Positions 13,970 through 21,575 of a DNA stretch of 23,687 bases are shown in pieces. Where the stretch lies: NCBI GenBank assembly GCA_036389695.1, contig DASVWG010000407.1:1-23687 (forward strand). Direction: 5' to 3'. The number at the start of each line of letters is the position of its first letter. The stretch's first letter is position 1. The translations under genes were made by a program, and so were the position numbers. This DNA comes from JALZHR01 sp036389695 (GTDB taxonomy: Bacteria > Acidobacteriota > Blastocatellia > Pyrinomonadales > Pyrinomonadaceae). The notes below the pieces were generated by a model, which ran no database searches, had not been told where the DNA came from, and worked only from the letters and a program-made list of their open reading frames with translations.

Positions 13970-15163
13970 TTATTCTTCGATTTCCTTTTCGCTCTGCGCC
14001 TTGTATTTTCCGACGACGACTATCGCGTTTTTATCGCGCCCGCGCGCGGCTTCGATTTTTTTCATTTTCTCTCTGGTCAGTTTCACGCCCGCATCGACGA
14101 TGACGCGCTCTATACGGACGCCTTTTTCGATTATCGCCTGCGGCAGAACGATTGAATCTTTTATTTCCGAGCCTTTTTCGACGGTTACGCCGGAGCTTAA
14201 AACCGAGCGCGAAACTTTCCCGTAAATGCGGCAGCCCTGTGCGACGAGACTGTTTTTCACTTCTGCCGAGCTGTAAATAAAAGCCGGCACGACCTGCGGC
14301 GCGAGCGTCAAAATCCGCCAATCGTCATCGTCAAAAATAAATTTCGTTTTCTCATCAAGCAAATCAATCTGCGTCTGCCAGTAGCTTTTTATCGTTCCGA
14401 CGTCGCGCCAGTAGCCGCTCAAACGATGCTCGAAAACATTGCCCTGTTTGACTAAAAAAGGAATCAGTTCGTGCCCATAATCTTTCAGCTCGTCGTTTGT
14501 TTCTTTTAATTTTCTGAGCGATTCCGTCAAAACTTTCGCTTCGTAAACAAAAATCTCCGTCGTGATTAAATCGTTTTGCGGCTTTTCCGGCTTGTATTCA
14601 AAATTCGTCACGCGCCCGTTTTTGTTCGTTTCGACCACGCCGAAACGTGAAGCGTTTTCGCCTTTCGGCAGGCGCGTCGTGACCATCGTCAGCGCGGCTT
14701 TTTTCTCCAGGTGCGTTCTGATAGCGTCGCGGAAATCGAATTTGTAAACGTGGTCGGCGCTCAGAACGATTAAAATATCGGGACTGAATTCTTCAATCAA
14801 TTCGAGATGACGAAAAATCGCGTCGGCGTTTCCTTCGGCAAAACCGCCTTTCTCGCCGGATTTTTTTTCGTTGCGCTCGAACGGCGGCAAAACCTGCAAG
14901 CCGCCGTAAGTGCGGTCTAAATCCCACGGTCTGCCGTTCGACAGATGCTCGTTCAGCGTGTGCAATTCGTATTGCTCGATGACCCAAACGTCCGCGACGC
15001 CGCTGTGCAGGCAATTGCTCAGAGCAAAATCAATCAGCCGGTAAAATCCAGCGAAAGGCATCACGGGCTTGGCGCGTTTTTCAGTTAATAAACCGAGCCG
15101 CCCGCCCGCGCCGCCCGCGAGAATCAGAGCGAGAATTTTTTTTCGCTGAAATTGTTTAATCAT
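13970..15163 (-). CDS. glgC: Glucose-1-phosphate adenylyltransferase (ADP-glucose pyrophosphorylase)
   Basis: The start is set at ATG 15161-15163, giving 397 residues; the frame stays open to a TTG at 15223, but those 20 residues are translated from the adjacent octamer repeat. The N-terminal nucleotidyltransferase domain shows LILAGGAGGRLGLLTEKRAKPV, YRLIDFALSN, then GNADAIFRHL, a SADHVYKFDF metal motif and YWRDVGTI. A left-handed beta-helix follows (from about residue 275: VPAFIYSSAEVKNS, GCRIYGKVSRSVL). The enzyme makes ADP-glucose for glycogen. No other glycogen gene is in the window. The ribosome site is weak, and the octamer hairpin lies just upstream, so translation could be modulated by structure. 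Alternative: a related sugar nucleotidyltransferase, less likely. Confidence 0.9.
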   Translation of the reverse strand: MIKQFQRKKILALILAGGAGGRLGLLTEKRAKPVMPFAGFYRLIDFALSNCLHSGVADVWVIEQYELHTLNEHLSNGRPWDLDRTYGGLQVLPPFERNEKKSGEKGGFAEGNADAIFRHLELIEEFSPDILIVLSADHVYKFDFRDAIRTHLEKKAALTMVTTRLPKGENASRFGVVETNKNGRVTNFEYKPEKPQNDLITTEIFVYEAKVLTESLRKLKETNDELKDYGHELIPFLVKQGNVFEHRLSGYWRDVGTIKSYWQTQIDLLDEKTKFIFDDDDWRILTLAPQVVPAFIYSSAEVKNSLVAQGCRIYGKVSRSVLSSGVTVEKGSEIKDSIVLPQAIIEKGVRIERVIVDAGVKLTREKMKKIEAARGRDKNAIVVVGKYKAQSEKEIEE

Positions 15164-15171
15164 ATTTTTAA

Positions 15172-15265
15172 AGGTGAAAAAGTGAAAATGTGAAAGAGTG
15201 AAAAAGTTTGTTGAATTTCGCAAGCCGTCTTTTTCACCTTTTCACCTTTCCACTTTTTCACTTTC
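15172..15265. repeat. Octamer-word foldback array (AAGTGAAA type)
   Basis: Four 8-base words fill 15172-15203 (AGGTGAAA, AAGTGAAA, ATGTGAAA, GAGTGAAA). Complementary words, with single-base length changes, fill about 15230-15265. The spacer is about 26 bases. The right arm touches the TAG stop of the EamA gene (15265-15267). The left arm ends 8 bases before the glgC start codon. In the transcript, 'CACCTTT' of the distal arm sits where the glgC ribosome site would be. Confidence 0.8.
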
Positions 15266-16173
15266 TAGCCTGCCGTCGATTCGATTTTCTCGACTTCGCG
15301 CTGTCTTCTGCCGTAGAAAATGCTTAAGATAACGCCGCAAACGACGAGGCTCATGCCGATAACCGATTCTATCGTCTGCGCTTCGCCGAAAACAAACCAG
15401 CCGAACAGCAAGCCGTAAAGCAAGCCCGAATAATTGACGATGGCGACGCTCGCCGCTTTTTCCTTTTGCAGCGCGTTGGTCAGAAAAATCTGCCCGAACT
15501 GCGACGACAAACCGACGAGAAAAAGAAAAAGCCAATCCCAGCCCTGCGGCGTCCGCCAGTTGAAAATCGTGAAAGCGAAGCCTGCAAAAACGCCGATTAA
15601 TTGAAAATGCAGAACGACCGTCAAAGGATGCTCGCGCTCGCGCAGGCTGCGGACGAGATTATACGCCACGCCCGAACAAAACGCCGCCACGACGCCGATA
15701 AAAACAAAGAAAAACGAAATCCGCGTATCGAATCTCTCGATAAACAAAACGCCCGAAAAAGCAATCGCGTAAAAAAGCCATTGCCGCGCTTTGACGTTTT
15801 CGCCGAGCAGAAAAATGGCGATAATCGTCGTAAAAATCGGCGACAGGTATTGAATCGTCACCGCCGAAGCGAGCGGAATATTCTGCACCGTGACAAAGAA
15901 AAAATACAGCGACGTCGTGCCGAAAACTCCGCGCAAAAGAAGCTGTTTGCGATTCGAGCCTTTCCAATCCGCGCCCGCTTTCCGCAAACCGTAAAAGCAG
16001 AAAGCCGTGCCGAGCAGACAGCGAAAAAAAACAATCTCCATCGCGGGCAGATGCGAGAGCTGTTTGACGAAAACGTTTGCCAGCGAAAAAGCGAGCGTCG
16101 AATAAAACATCTGACGCACGCCTTCGCTCAAAACTGAAGTTTTTCCGCCCGAATCTAAAGAAACCGAATCCAT
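15265..16173 (-). CDS. EamA/DMT superfamily transporter
   Basis: This gene encodes 302 residues from an ATG. About ten hydrophobic helices are visible, arranged as two EamA halves of five. The first half runs from 'MFYSTLAFSLANVFVKQL' to 'FYAIAFSGVLFIERF'; the second from 'FFFVFIGVVAAFCSGVAYNLV' to 'IGMSLVVCGVILSIFYGRR'. The conserved 'ASAVTIQYLSPIFTTIIAIFLLGE' segment ends the first half and 'AIVNYSGLLYGLLFGWFVFGE' the second. This is typical of inner-membrane drug/metabolite transporters. The substrate cannot be deduced. It is divergent from the kinase-like gene (74-base gap). Confidence 0.88.
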   Translation of the reverse strand: MDSVSLDSGGKTSVLSEGVRQMFYSTLAFSLANVFVKQLSHLPAMEIVFFRCLLGTAFCFYGLRKAGADWKGSNRKQLLLRGVFGTTSLYFFFVTVQNIPLASAVTIQYLSPIFTTIIAIFLLGENVKARQWLFYAIAFSGVLFIERFDTRISFFFVFIGVVAAFCSGVAYNLVRSLREREHPLTVVLHFQLIGVFAGFAFTIFNWRTPQGWDWLFLFLVGLSSQFGQIFLTNALQKEKAASVAIVNYSGLLYGLLFGWFVFGEAQTIESVIGMSLVVCGVILSIFYGRRQREVEKIESTAG

Positions 16174-16247
16174 TAAAAAATTATGCCTCTAAATGATTTT
16201 AGTTTAACATTTATTGAACGCGTAACCGAAAAGACGCGTTTGTCGCT

Positions 16248-17195
16248 GTGATTAAGATACCTTCAATTGCAACCGCCGAAGATTTCAAGCGCCATTTCGA
16301 CGCCGGATTTTGGCGCCGGTTTGCCGAAACGATTTGCCGCCGCCACAATCTGTCTTTGCGGAATCTGCGGCGTTCAAGCGGCAGCGAACACATCGTTTTT
16401 TTTGTCGATGAGGCTTTCGTCATCAAAATTTACACGCCTTTTCGCGGCGGATTCCGGCGCGAAAAATCCGGGCTTGAATTCGCTCGAAATAAAACGAGCC
16501 TGATTTTGCCGGAAATTTTGTTTGAAGGCGAAATCGAAAATTTTAAATATCTCGTTTTAAGTCGTTTGGAAGGCGTTTCGATGACGAGAGAAATCTGGCT
16601 CGGATTGGAAACGCGAAAACAAATCGAAGTAGTTTCGCAGTTATCTATCGGATTAAAAGAACTGCATTCGCACGACGCGCGGGCGATAAATTTCGATTGG
16701 GAAAACTTTATCGGGCAGCAGACCGCGACCGTCGTCGAAAGACAAAAAGCGGGCGGCGCAAATCCGGAATGGCTTGCGCGGCTGCCGGATTATTTAGCGG
16801 AAAGCCTGCCGCTTTTGCCAAAAAATGCGGAAAATGTTTTTCTGCACGGCGACGTCCATTTCGGCAATCTGCGCCTCGTTGAAACGAAAGGGAAATGGCG
16901 GATTTCCGGCTTGTTCGATTTTGCCGATTCTTTGAAAGGCTTTTACGAATATGATTTTGTCGCCCTCGGCGTTTTGATGATTCAAGGACAAGGCGAATTG
17001 CAGAAAGAATTTTTTCGCGCTTACGGCTACGCGGAAAACGAGCTTGACGCCAGCTTGCGCCGCCGTCTGATGCTTTTGACGATTTTGTATGAATGCAGCG
17101 ATTTACGAAAATACGCGCTGCGTCTGAAGCCCGAAGCGATTAATTTGACGCTCGACCGATTGGAACGGGCGATTTGGAACTTTCGTGATAACTGA
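16248..17195 (+). CDS. Aminoglycoside phosphotransferase (APH)-fold kinase-like protein
   Basis: The start is GTG at 16248-16250; no good ribosome site is seen, so it is tentative. The product has 315 residues. APH-family elements are clear: a small lobe with Lys60 in VIKIY as the likely ATP-anchoring lysine, a hinge 'YLVLSRLEGV', catalytic loop HGDVHFGN (200-207; Asp202 base, Asn207 metal ligand) and metal-binding FDFAD (Asp224/Asp227). All key residues are present. Members phosphorylate antibiotics, choline, homoserine or other small molecules, so antibiotic resistance should not be assumed. The last residues R-D-N-stop are encoded by the first heptamers of the array that follows. Confidence 0.88.
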   Translation: MIKIPSIATAEDFKRHFDAGFWRRFAETICRRHNLSLRNLRRSSGSEHIVFFVDEAFVIKIYTPFRGGFRREKSGLEFARNKTSLILPEILFEGEIENFKYLVLSRLEGVSMTREIWLGLETRKQIEVVSQLSIGLKELHSHDARAINFDWENFIGQQTATVVERQKAGGANPEWLARLPDYLAESLPLLPKNAENVFLHGDVHFGNLRLVETKGKWRISGLFDFADSLKGFYEYDFVALGVLMIQGQGELQKEFFRAYGYAENELDASLRRRLMLLTILYECSDLRKYALRLKPEAINLTLDRLERAIWNFRDN

Positions 17196-17319
17196 TAGTT
17201 GATAACTGATAACTGATAGTTGATAACTGATAGTTGATAACTGATAACTGAAAAAAGCTGTTAGCTTTCAGTTTTTAATTCTGAATTACTAACTATCAGT
17301 TATCAGTTATCAACTATCA
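17186..17319. repeat. Heptamer-word foldback array, family 3 (TGATAAC/TGATAGT), copy 2
   Basis: Nine words at 17186-17248 (six TGATAAC and three TGATAGT, mixed order). The reverse-complement arm has four words at 17292-17319. Words two to five on the left (17193-17220) pair perfectly with it, and pairing extends to 17188/17324, giving 33 perfect base pairs. The stop codon of the upstream gene (17193-17195) is the first three bases of the second word. A terminator-like hairpin lies in the loop. Same words as the 13899 array, 3.2 kb away. Confidence 0.92.
17248..17278 (+). terminator. Hairpin with T run inside the heptamer array loop
   Basis: An AAAGCT/AGCTTT stem around a 3-base loop, extended by CTGAAA/TTTCAG pairing with three extra A on the left side, followed by TTTTTAATT. 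It lies downstream of the kinase-like gene and upstream of the next plus gene, so it is a plausible rho-independent terminator. Confidence 0.5.
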
Positions 17320-17335
17320 GTTATTAAAGTATAAT
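17307..17335 (+). promoter_or_regulatory. Candidate promoter built partly from the heptamer array
   Basis: A perfect -10 TATAAT lies at 17330-17335. Exactly 17 bases upstream, TTATCA (17307-17312) gives a four-of-six -35 match and is part of the right arm of the repeat array. Transcription would start near 17342, just at the GGAGG ribosome site of the gene at 17352. Confidence 0.5.
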
Positions 17336-17351
17336 CTCGCCGGAGGTTTGT

Positions 17352-18071
17352 ATGAATCTGAAAATCGCGCTCGGTTTATTCATAGCGTTTGGCGTAATTG
17401 TCGCGCCCGTAAATGTTTATGCGCAGAACAAATCCATTTTAAAGCTTGCCGACGAATACGCGCTCGCGCTCAGGAAATACCGGGCGCAGAAATCGCGCGC
17501 GTCGGTCGCCGACGTGATGCGAATGGGAAAAGCCGTCGCCGGAGATATTTCTCAGATAGAAGATTTGAGCGATGCCGAATACGCTTTGTTCAAAAAGAAA
17601 ATGCAGGGATTTGTGGTTAATCGCGAGGAAATCCTTGTTATCGAGCCGGATTTGGACTTTTTCGCGCGGCTTTCCGCCACGCGCGGCACAAAAGTCGATG
17701 CGGCGTTTTTCGCCTTGATGCGCCAAATCAAACCGGGCAGCGTATTTCCGGCATATATCGAGATGCAGACCGACGTGACCGGCTGCACGATTTACGGAAA
17801 CGGCGCGATGACCGGGCTTTACGGAAAAGCTCTGCGGTTTAAGAAAACTTATCCGAATGAATACGCCGGCGAAGTTAATGAGGAAATAAATAAAATTATC
17901 GAAGAATTGACCACCGAGACCTGCGCCTGCAGCAGTCGCGCGAGCGTCGAAAAAGAATTTCGCGCCTTTATCAAAGCCTTTCCGAAAGATAAAAACACGC
18001 CCGCGATAAAAAAAAGACTGGCAAATCTGAAAGGAAATAAAGAGTTCAGATTTTACTGCCAGTCCGGATAA
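17352..18071 (+). CDS. Exported protein of unknown function
   Basis: This gene encodes 239 residues; the ATG follows GGAGG with 5 bases spacing. Residues 1-25 are a signal peptide (cleavage likely after 'VYAQ'). The mature protein is mostly helical and lysine-rich, with 'SRASVADVMRMGKAV', a 'FARLSATRGTKVDAAFF' segment and 'YIEMQTDVTGCTIYGNG'. Cysteines at 'GCTIY', 'CACS' and the C-terminal 'FYCQSG' may form disulfides. No known domain is recognised. It converges on the M1 peptidase gene with only 16 bases between stops, so transcripts probably overlap. Confidence 0.75.
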   Translation: MNLKIALGLFIAFGVIVAPVNVYAQNKSILKLADEYALALRKYRAQKSRASVADVMRMGKAVAGDISQIEDLSDAEYALFKKKMQGFVVNREEILVIEPDLDFFARLSATRGTKVDAAFFALMRQIKPGSVFPAYIEMQTDVTGCTIYGNGAMTGLYGKALRFKKTYPNEYAGEVNEEINKIIEELTTETCACSSRASVEKEFRAFIKAFPKDKNTPAIKKRLANLKGNKEFRFYCQSG

Positions 18072-18087
18072 ATTTAAATTTAAAATA

Positions 18088-19758
18088 TTACAACTCTTTC
18101 AAAAGCCAGCCGTTCGGGTCAATCGTATATTGCGCGTCTGCCGGAAGCGCCACGCTTGCCGCGCCGTTCGGCATTTCGACGCGTTTCGTTTCGCTGCCGA
18201 TTTTTACTTCGACCGGCATCGGAAACGGCAGATTGTTCGGCGTTTCCCAGCGCAAATTCAGTTGATTGCCGTTTTTCTCGGCAATCAGTTTCGGCAGCGC
18301 GGGCTGGCGCACATACAATTCGAAAAACCAATCCAGCTTCCTGCCCGATTCCTTTTCCGCGATGCGCAGATAATCGTCGGTCGTCACCAGCCGCGTCTGT
18401 TTGCCGTTGGTTACTTTCTCCATTTTCGGGTCGGGATAAGCCATGCGCCGCATCGAGCGGAAAAACGCTTCGTCGCCCAAATAAAAACGCAGAGTGTTTA
18501 AAACCAGAGCGCCTTTGCCGTAAATATCGTTGTCGGCGCGGGTGTAATCGGGCGGCAGAAAATACATCTCGGTCGTCGTGCGCGGCTCGCGCGGCGCGAC
18601 CGGTTTGACGTTTCGCAAGCTCCTGATGCGCGAGGGCAGGCTTTTGATAAATCTCTCTCTGCCCCACATTTTCTCTACGTAATACGCGTCGAAAAACGAC
18701 TGGAAGCCTTCGTGAATCCAGAAATCGCGCCAGTCGCTCGCCGTCACCAGGTTGCCCCACCATTCGTGCCCGAATTCGTGAAAATGCGTCCAGTCAAAAC
18801 CGTTCTGGTCATACCGGAATCCCATACCGTAAGCCGTAATCGTCTGGTGCTCCATCGCCGCAAAAGGCGTCTCGGCGATGCCGATTTTTTCGTTGCGAAA
18901 CGGGTAAGGACCAAGATATTCCTCGTAAAATTTGACGAATTTTTTGGTCATATCGACCAGCGATTGACCTTTGTCGAAATGTTCGGGCAAAACGTAAAAA
19001 TTAACCGGAATCATCTCGCCGCCGATTGACTGGACTTTGTCCTCAATCAATTTATACGGCGCGACGTTCAGCGCGATGTCGTAATTATTAATCGGATTGG
19101 CGACAAACCAGTTAAAAGTCTGCGTCCCGTCGGCGTTTTTCACGACCGACTGCAGCCTGCCGTTCGAAGCGGCGATTAAATTTCCGGGAACGGTGAAATG
19201 CGTCGAAACGGTTTCAGGCTCGTCCGAAGGATGGTCTTTCACCGGAAACCACAAATCCGCGCCGTCGTTCTGCACGGCGGTCGCAAACCACGGCTGCCCG
19301 TCTGCCGTCTTGCTCCAGACAAAACCGCCGACCCACGGCGGATTCGGCGCGACGCGCGGCTTGCCGTTATAAACGATGTGCACTTCTATGGTTTTTCCGG
19401 CTTTCTGCTGTTTCTGCAAATCAATCCAGATTTTCGTGTCCGTGCGCTTGAAGTTCAGCGTTTCCAGTTTCTTTCCGTTGACGAGCGAAACCGATTCGAC
19501 CGTGTAAGGCGTATCGAGGTCGAGCACGAATTTATCAATCGGCTTCACGATTTGCGCCTTGACGATCAAAACGCCATTGATGGATTTCTCCTCGACGTTA
19601 ACGCGCAAATTCAAATCGTAAGACTTCACGTCATAAGCCGCCTGCTCCGGCATCAAAACGCCGCCCGACCCGGTCGGACGCGCCGCCATCTGCGCGGAAA
19701 CAATCGAAGCGAAAGTCAGTATATAGACAAAAACATTTAGAAATAATTTTTTGGACAT
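18088..19758 (-). CDS. M1 family metallopeptidase (aminopeptidase N-like), exported
   Basis: This gene encodes 556 residues. Residues 1-23 are a signal peptide. The N-terminal beta domain (about 40-235) precedes the catalytic domain. Zinc ligands are clear: HEFGH at 327-331 and Glu350, the exact HExxH-x18-E spacing. The exopeptidase motif usually GxMEN reads AAMEH (300-304), as in some bacterial relatives. Tyrosines downstream (DYTRADNDIYGKGA) fit the transition-state region. It lacks the long C-terminal helical domain of E. coli PepN, so it is a short form ending in a small beta module. Likely an exported zinc aminopeptidase. An exported location is shared with the S10 and M28 enzymes in this window. 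Confidence 0.92.
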   Translation of the reverse strand: MSKKLFLNVFVYILTFASIVSAQMAARPTGSGGVLMPEQAAYDVKSYDLNLRVNVEEKSINGVLIVKAQIVKPIDKFVLDLDTPYTVESVSLVNGKKLETLNFKRTDTKIWIDLQKQQKAGKTIEVHIVYNGKPRVAPNPPWVGGFVWSKTADGQPWFATAVQNDGADLWFPVKDHPSDEPETVSTHFTVPGNLIAASNGRLQSVVKNADGTQTFNWFVANPINNYDIALNVAPYKLIEDKVQSIGGEMIPVNFYVLPEHFDKGQSLVDMTKKFVKFYEEYLGPYPFRNEKIGIAETPFAAMEHQTITAYGMGFRYDQNGFDWTHFHEFGHEWWGNLVTASDWRDFWIHEGFQSFFDAYYVEKMWGRERFIKSLPSRIRSLRNVKPVAPREPRTTTEMYFLPPDYTRADNDIYGKGALVLNTLRFYLGDEAFFRSMRRMAYPDPKMEKVTNGKQTRLVTTDDYLRIAEKESGRKLDWFFELYVRQPALPKLIAEKNGNQLNLRWETPNNLPFPMPVEVKIGSETKRVEMPNGAASVALPADAQYTIDPNGWLLKEL

Positions 19759-19838
19759 AATATTTTTTCAAAGCTTGGAATCAGGATGATTGTAGCAATT
19801 AAGTTTTCCGGTGGAAAATACAGATACTCAACCAAAGT

Positions 19839-20462
19839 CTATTTTAAATTTTTTCTGCGCTTTTTATACTTATCCCACTTCTCTTTAATAAAAGCGTAAA
19901 TTCCATTACTGACTATTCCTGTAACAATAGAAACAATAATGCTAATTGAGTTAGTAATAAGATTAATCAGATTTTCGCTTAAAATTGACAGCTTATTCAG
20001 TAGAGATGTAAATAAGTCTGTAATTCCTATACTGTAAATAAGTATTAAAGTAATAGAGCTAAAACTAATTATTCGGGCGAATGTAAATATTAAAAACAGG
20101 GCTTTTCTATAATAAATATCTAAAAAATACCGGCGACTGAGACTTTGAATACCGACGCTTAAAGTTAGCCCGGCAGCCGAACAAAAACCTGTTCCGGCAA
20201 TCCATAAAATAGGCTTAGGGATATTTTTCAAATCAGGGAAATCAAATGCAAACCTGCTAATGGTGTAAGCAGTAAGTAGCCATATTGATACGGAATTGAA
20301 CGAGAATAAAAGATTCCGTTTTAAAGATGATTCTTCCGGATAATAAAAAAGGAAATATTTCGAGAAGTAAGATTGCTTTTTCGGAGTCTTTTCCTGAATT
20401 GATTTACCTGACGTATTTGATTGTTTAATTCGAGCAATTCTTTTATTTCTTCTTTTTTTCAT
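19839..20462 (-). CDS. AT-rich four-helix membrane protein of unknown function
   Basis: The start is set at ATG 20460-20462 (MKKRRNKR...), giving 207 residues; the open frame extends into korB only as a shadow. The N-terminus is strongly basic (to about residue 35). Four hydrophobic helices follow: SVSIWLLTAYTISRFAF, WIAGTGFCSAAGLTLSVGI, FLIFTFARIISFSSITLILIYSI and LITNSISIIVSIVTGIV. A basic tail (KEKWDKYKKRRKNLK) ends it. No family is recognised. Its codons are visibly much richer in A+T than all neighbours, which suggests recent acquisition. It begins 5 bases after the korB stop, so it may ride on the korA-korB transcript. Confidence 0.7.
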   Translation of the reverse strand: MKKRRNKRIARIKQSNTSGKSIQEKTPKKQSYFSKYFLFYYPEESSLKRNLLFSFNSVSIWLLTAYTISRFAFDFPDLKNIPKPILWIAGTGFCSAAGLTLSVGIQSLSRRYFLDIYYRKALFLIFTFARIISFSSITLILIYSIGITDLFTSLLNKLSILSENLINLITNSISIIVSIVTGIVSNGIYAFIKEKWDKYKKRRKNLK

Positions 20463-20467
20463 ACCAT

Positions 20468-21520
20468 CTACCGGAAACCGTCGTTGATTTCCGCGAGCGC
20501 TTCCGCGCCGGGGCAAAGCTCTGATTTGGTCAGAGTATTTAAAGGTTTTTCGCTGGTCTGGAGAATTTCGTGCAGGTCTTGACTGTCGGAGTTCAGATAC
20601 AGCAAGCCGGTGAGGATTTCGTTTTTCGCCTTCGCGTTCTGAACGGCGTTTATCGCCGAGACTCTGTCGAGCGGATTCCAGTCTTTCGCCAGTTTGTGCA
20701 GGCGAATGAGGGAGCCGTCGTGCATTTTCAGGCTTTCGACGCTGCCTTCTTCATAATCCGCCCGAATCTCGCGCATCAGCGGAACGAAATCAAACATCGC
20801 CGTCGCTTCCATATGCTCGCGCACGTAGTCGTAGGATTTGGTCGAGCCGGCGTTGTTGTTAAAAGTCACGCACGGCGAAATGACGTTTATAAAAGCAAAG
20901 CCCTGATGATTCAGAGCGGCTTTCAGCAGCGGTATCAATTGTTCTTTATCGCCCGAAAAGCTTTGCGCGACAAAGGTTGCGCCGAGCTCAATCGCCAGAC
21001 TCGCCAAATCAATCGCTTCAAACAAATTAACCGCGCCCGATTTATTTTTCGAGCCGCTGTCGGCGGTCGCCGAATCCTGCCCTTTGGTCAGCCCGTAACA
21101 GCCGTTGTTCATCACCAGATAAACCATTTTCAGATTGCGCCGGATGACGTGCACAAACTGTCCCATCCCAATCGAAGCCGTATCGCCGTCGCCCGAAACG
21201 CCGAGATAAATCAAATCGCGGTTCGCTAAGTTAGCGCCCGTCGCAATCGAAGGCATCCGCCCGTGAACCGAATTAAACCCGTGCGAATTATTCAAAAAAT
21301 AAGCCGGAGTTTTCGACGAACAACCGATGCCGGAAAGCTTCGCCACCTTGTGCGGCTCGATATTCAGCTCAAAACAAGCCTGCGCCACCGCCGCGCTTAT
21401 CGAATCGTGCCCGCAGCCAGCGCACAGCGTCGACAGCGAGCCTTCGTAATAATCTACCGTGTAACCCAAATCATTTTTGGGCAGCTTCGGATGGCGAAAT
21501 TTTGAACGGACGAATGACAT
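20468..21520 (-). CDS. korB: 2-oxoacid:ferredoxin oxidoreductase, beta subunit
   Basis: This gene encodes 350 residues from an ATG. The thiamine-diphosphate site shows GDGDTASIG (110-118) and NN (138-139). Cysteines C33, C36, C67 and C217 have spacings (3, 31, 150) like those that bind the [4Fe-4S] cluster in archaeal two-subunit enzymes. 'GIGCSS' and 'HGRMPSIATGANLA' are typical of the beta chain. With KorA it converts 2-oxoglutarate or a related 2-oxoacid plus CoA to acyl-CoA, CO2 and reduced ferredoxin. It lies 55 bases downstream of a membrane-protein gene that separates it from korA. Substrate choice (2-oxoglutarate, pyruvate or other) cannot be fixed here. Confidence 0.93.
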   Translation of the reverse strand: MSFVRSKFRHPKLPKNDLGYTVDYYEGSLSTLCAGCGHDSISAAVAQACFELNIEPHKVAKLSGIGCSSKTPAYFLNNSHGFNSVHGRMPSIATGANLANRDLIYLGVSGDGDTASIGMGQFVHVIRRNLKMVYLVMNNGCYGLTKGQDSATADSGSKNKSGAVNLFEAIDLASLAIELGATFVAQSFSGDKEQLIPLLKAALNHQGFAFINVISPCVTFNNNAGSTKSYDYVREHMEATAMFDFVPLMREIRADYEEGSVESLKMHDGSLIRLHKLAKDWNPLDRVSAINAVQNAKAKNEILTGLLYLNSDSQDLHEILQTSEKPLNTLTKSELCPGAEALAEINDGFR

Positions 21521-21575
21521 ATAATTTTAATTAAGCAATCAAACAGAAATAAATATAATGGCGAAACCGGATTCG

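Noticed and set aside
15164..15223. 20-residue N-terminal extension of GlgC
   Set aside because: It starts with TTG and is translated from the octamer repeat; GlgC homology begins after the ATG at 15163.
16248..17195. Antibiotic-resistance gene call for the APH-fold protein
   Set aside because: The fold covers many small-molecule kinases and nothing in the context points to antibiotics.
13899..17324. Inverted repeats as insertion-sequence ends
   Set aside because: No transposase frame lies between the arms, and arms are built of small words rather than unique terminal sequence.
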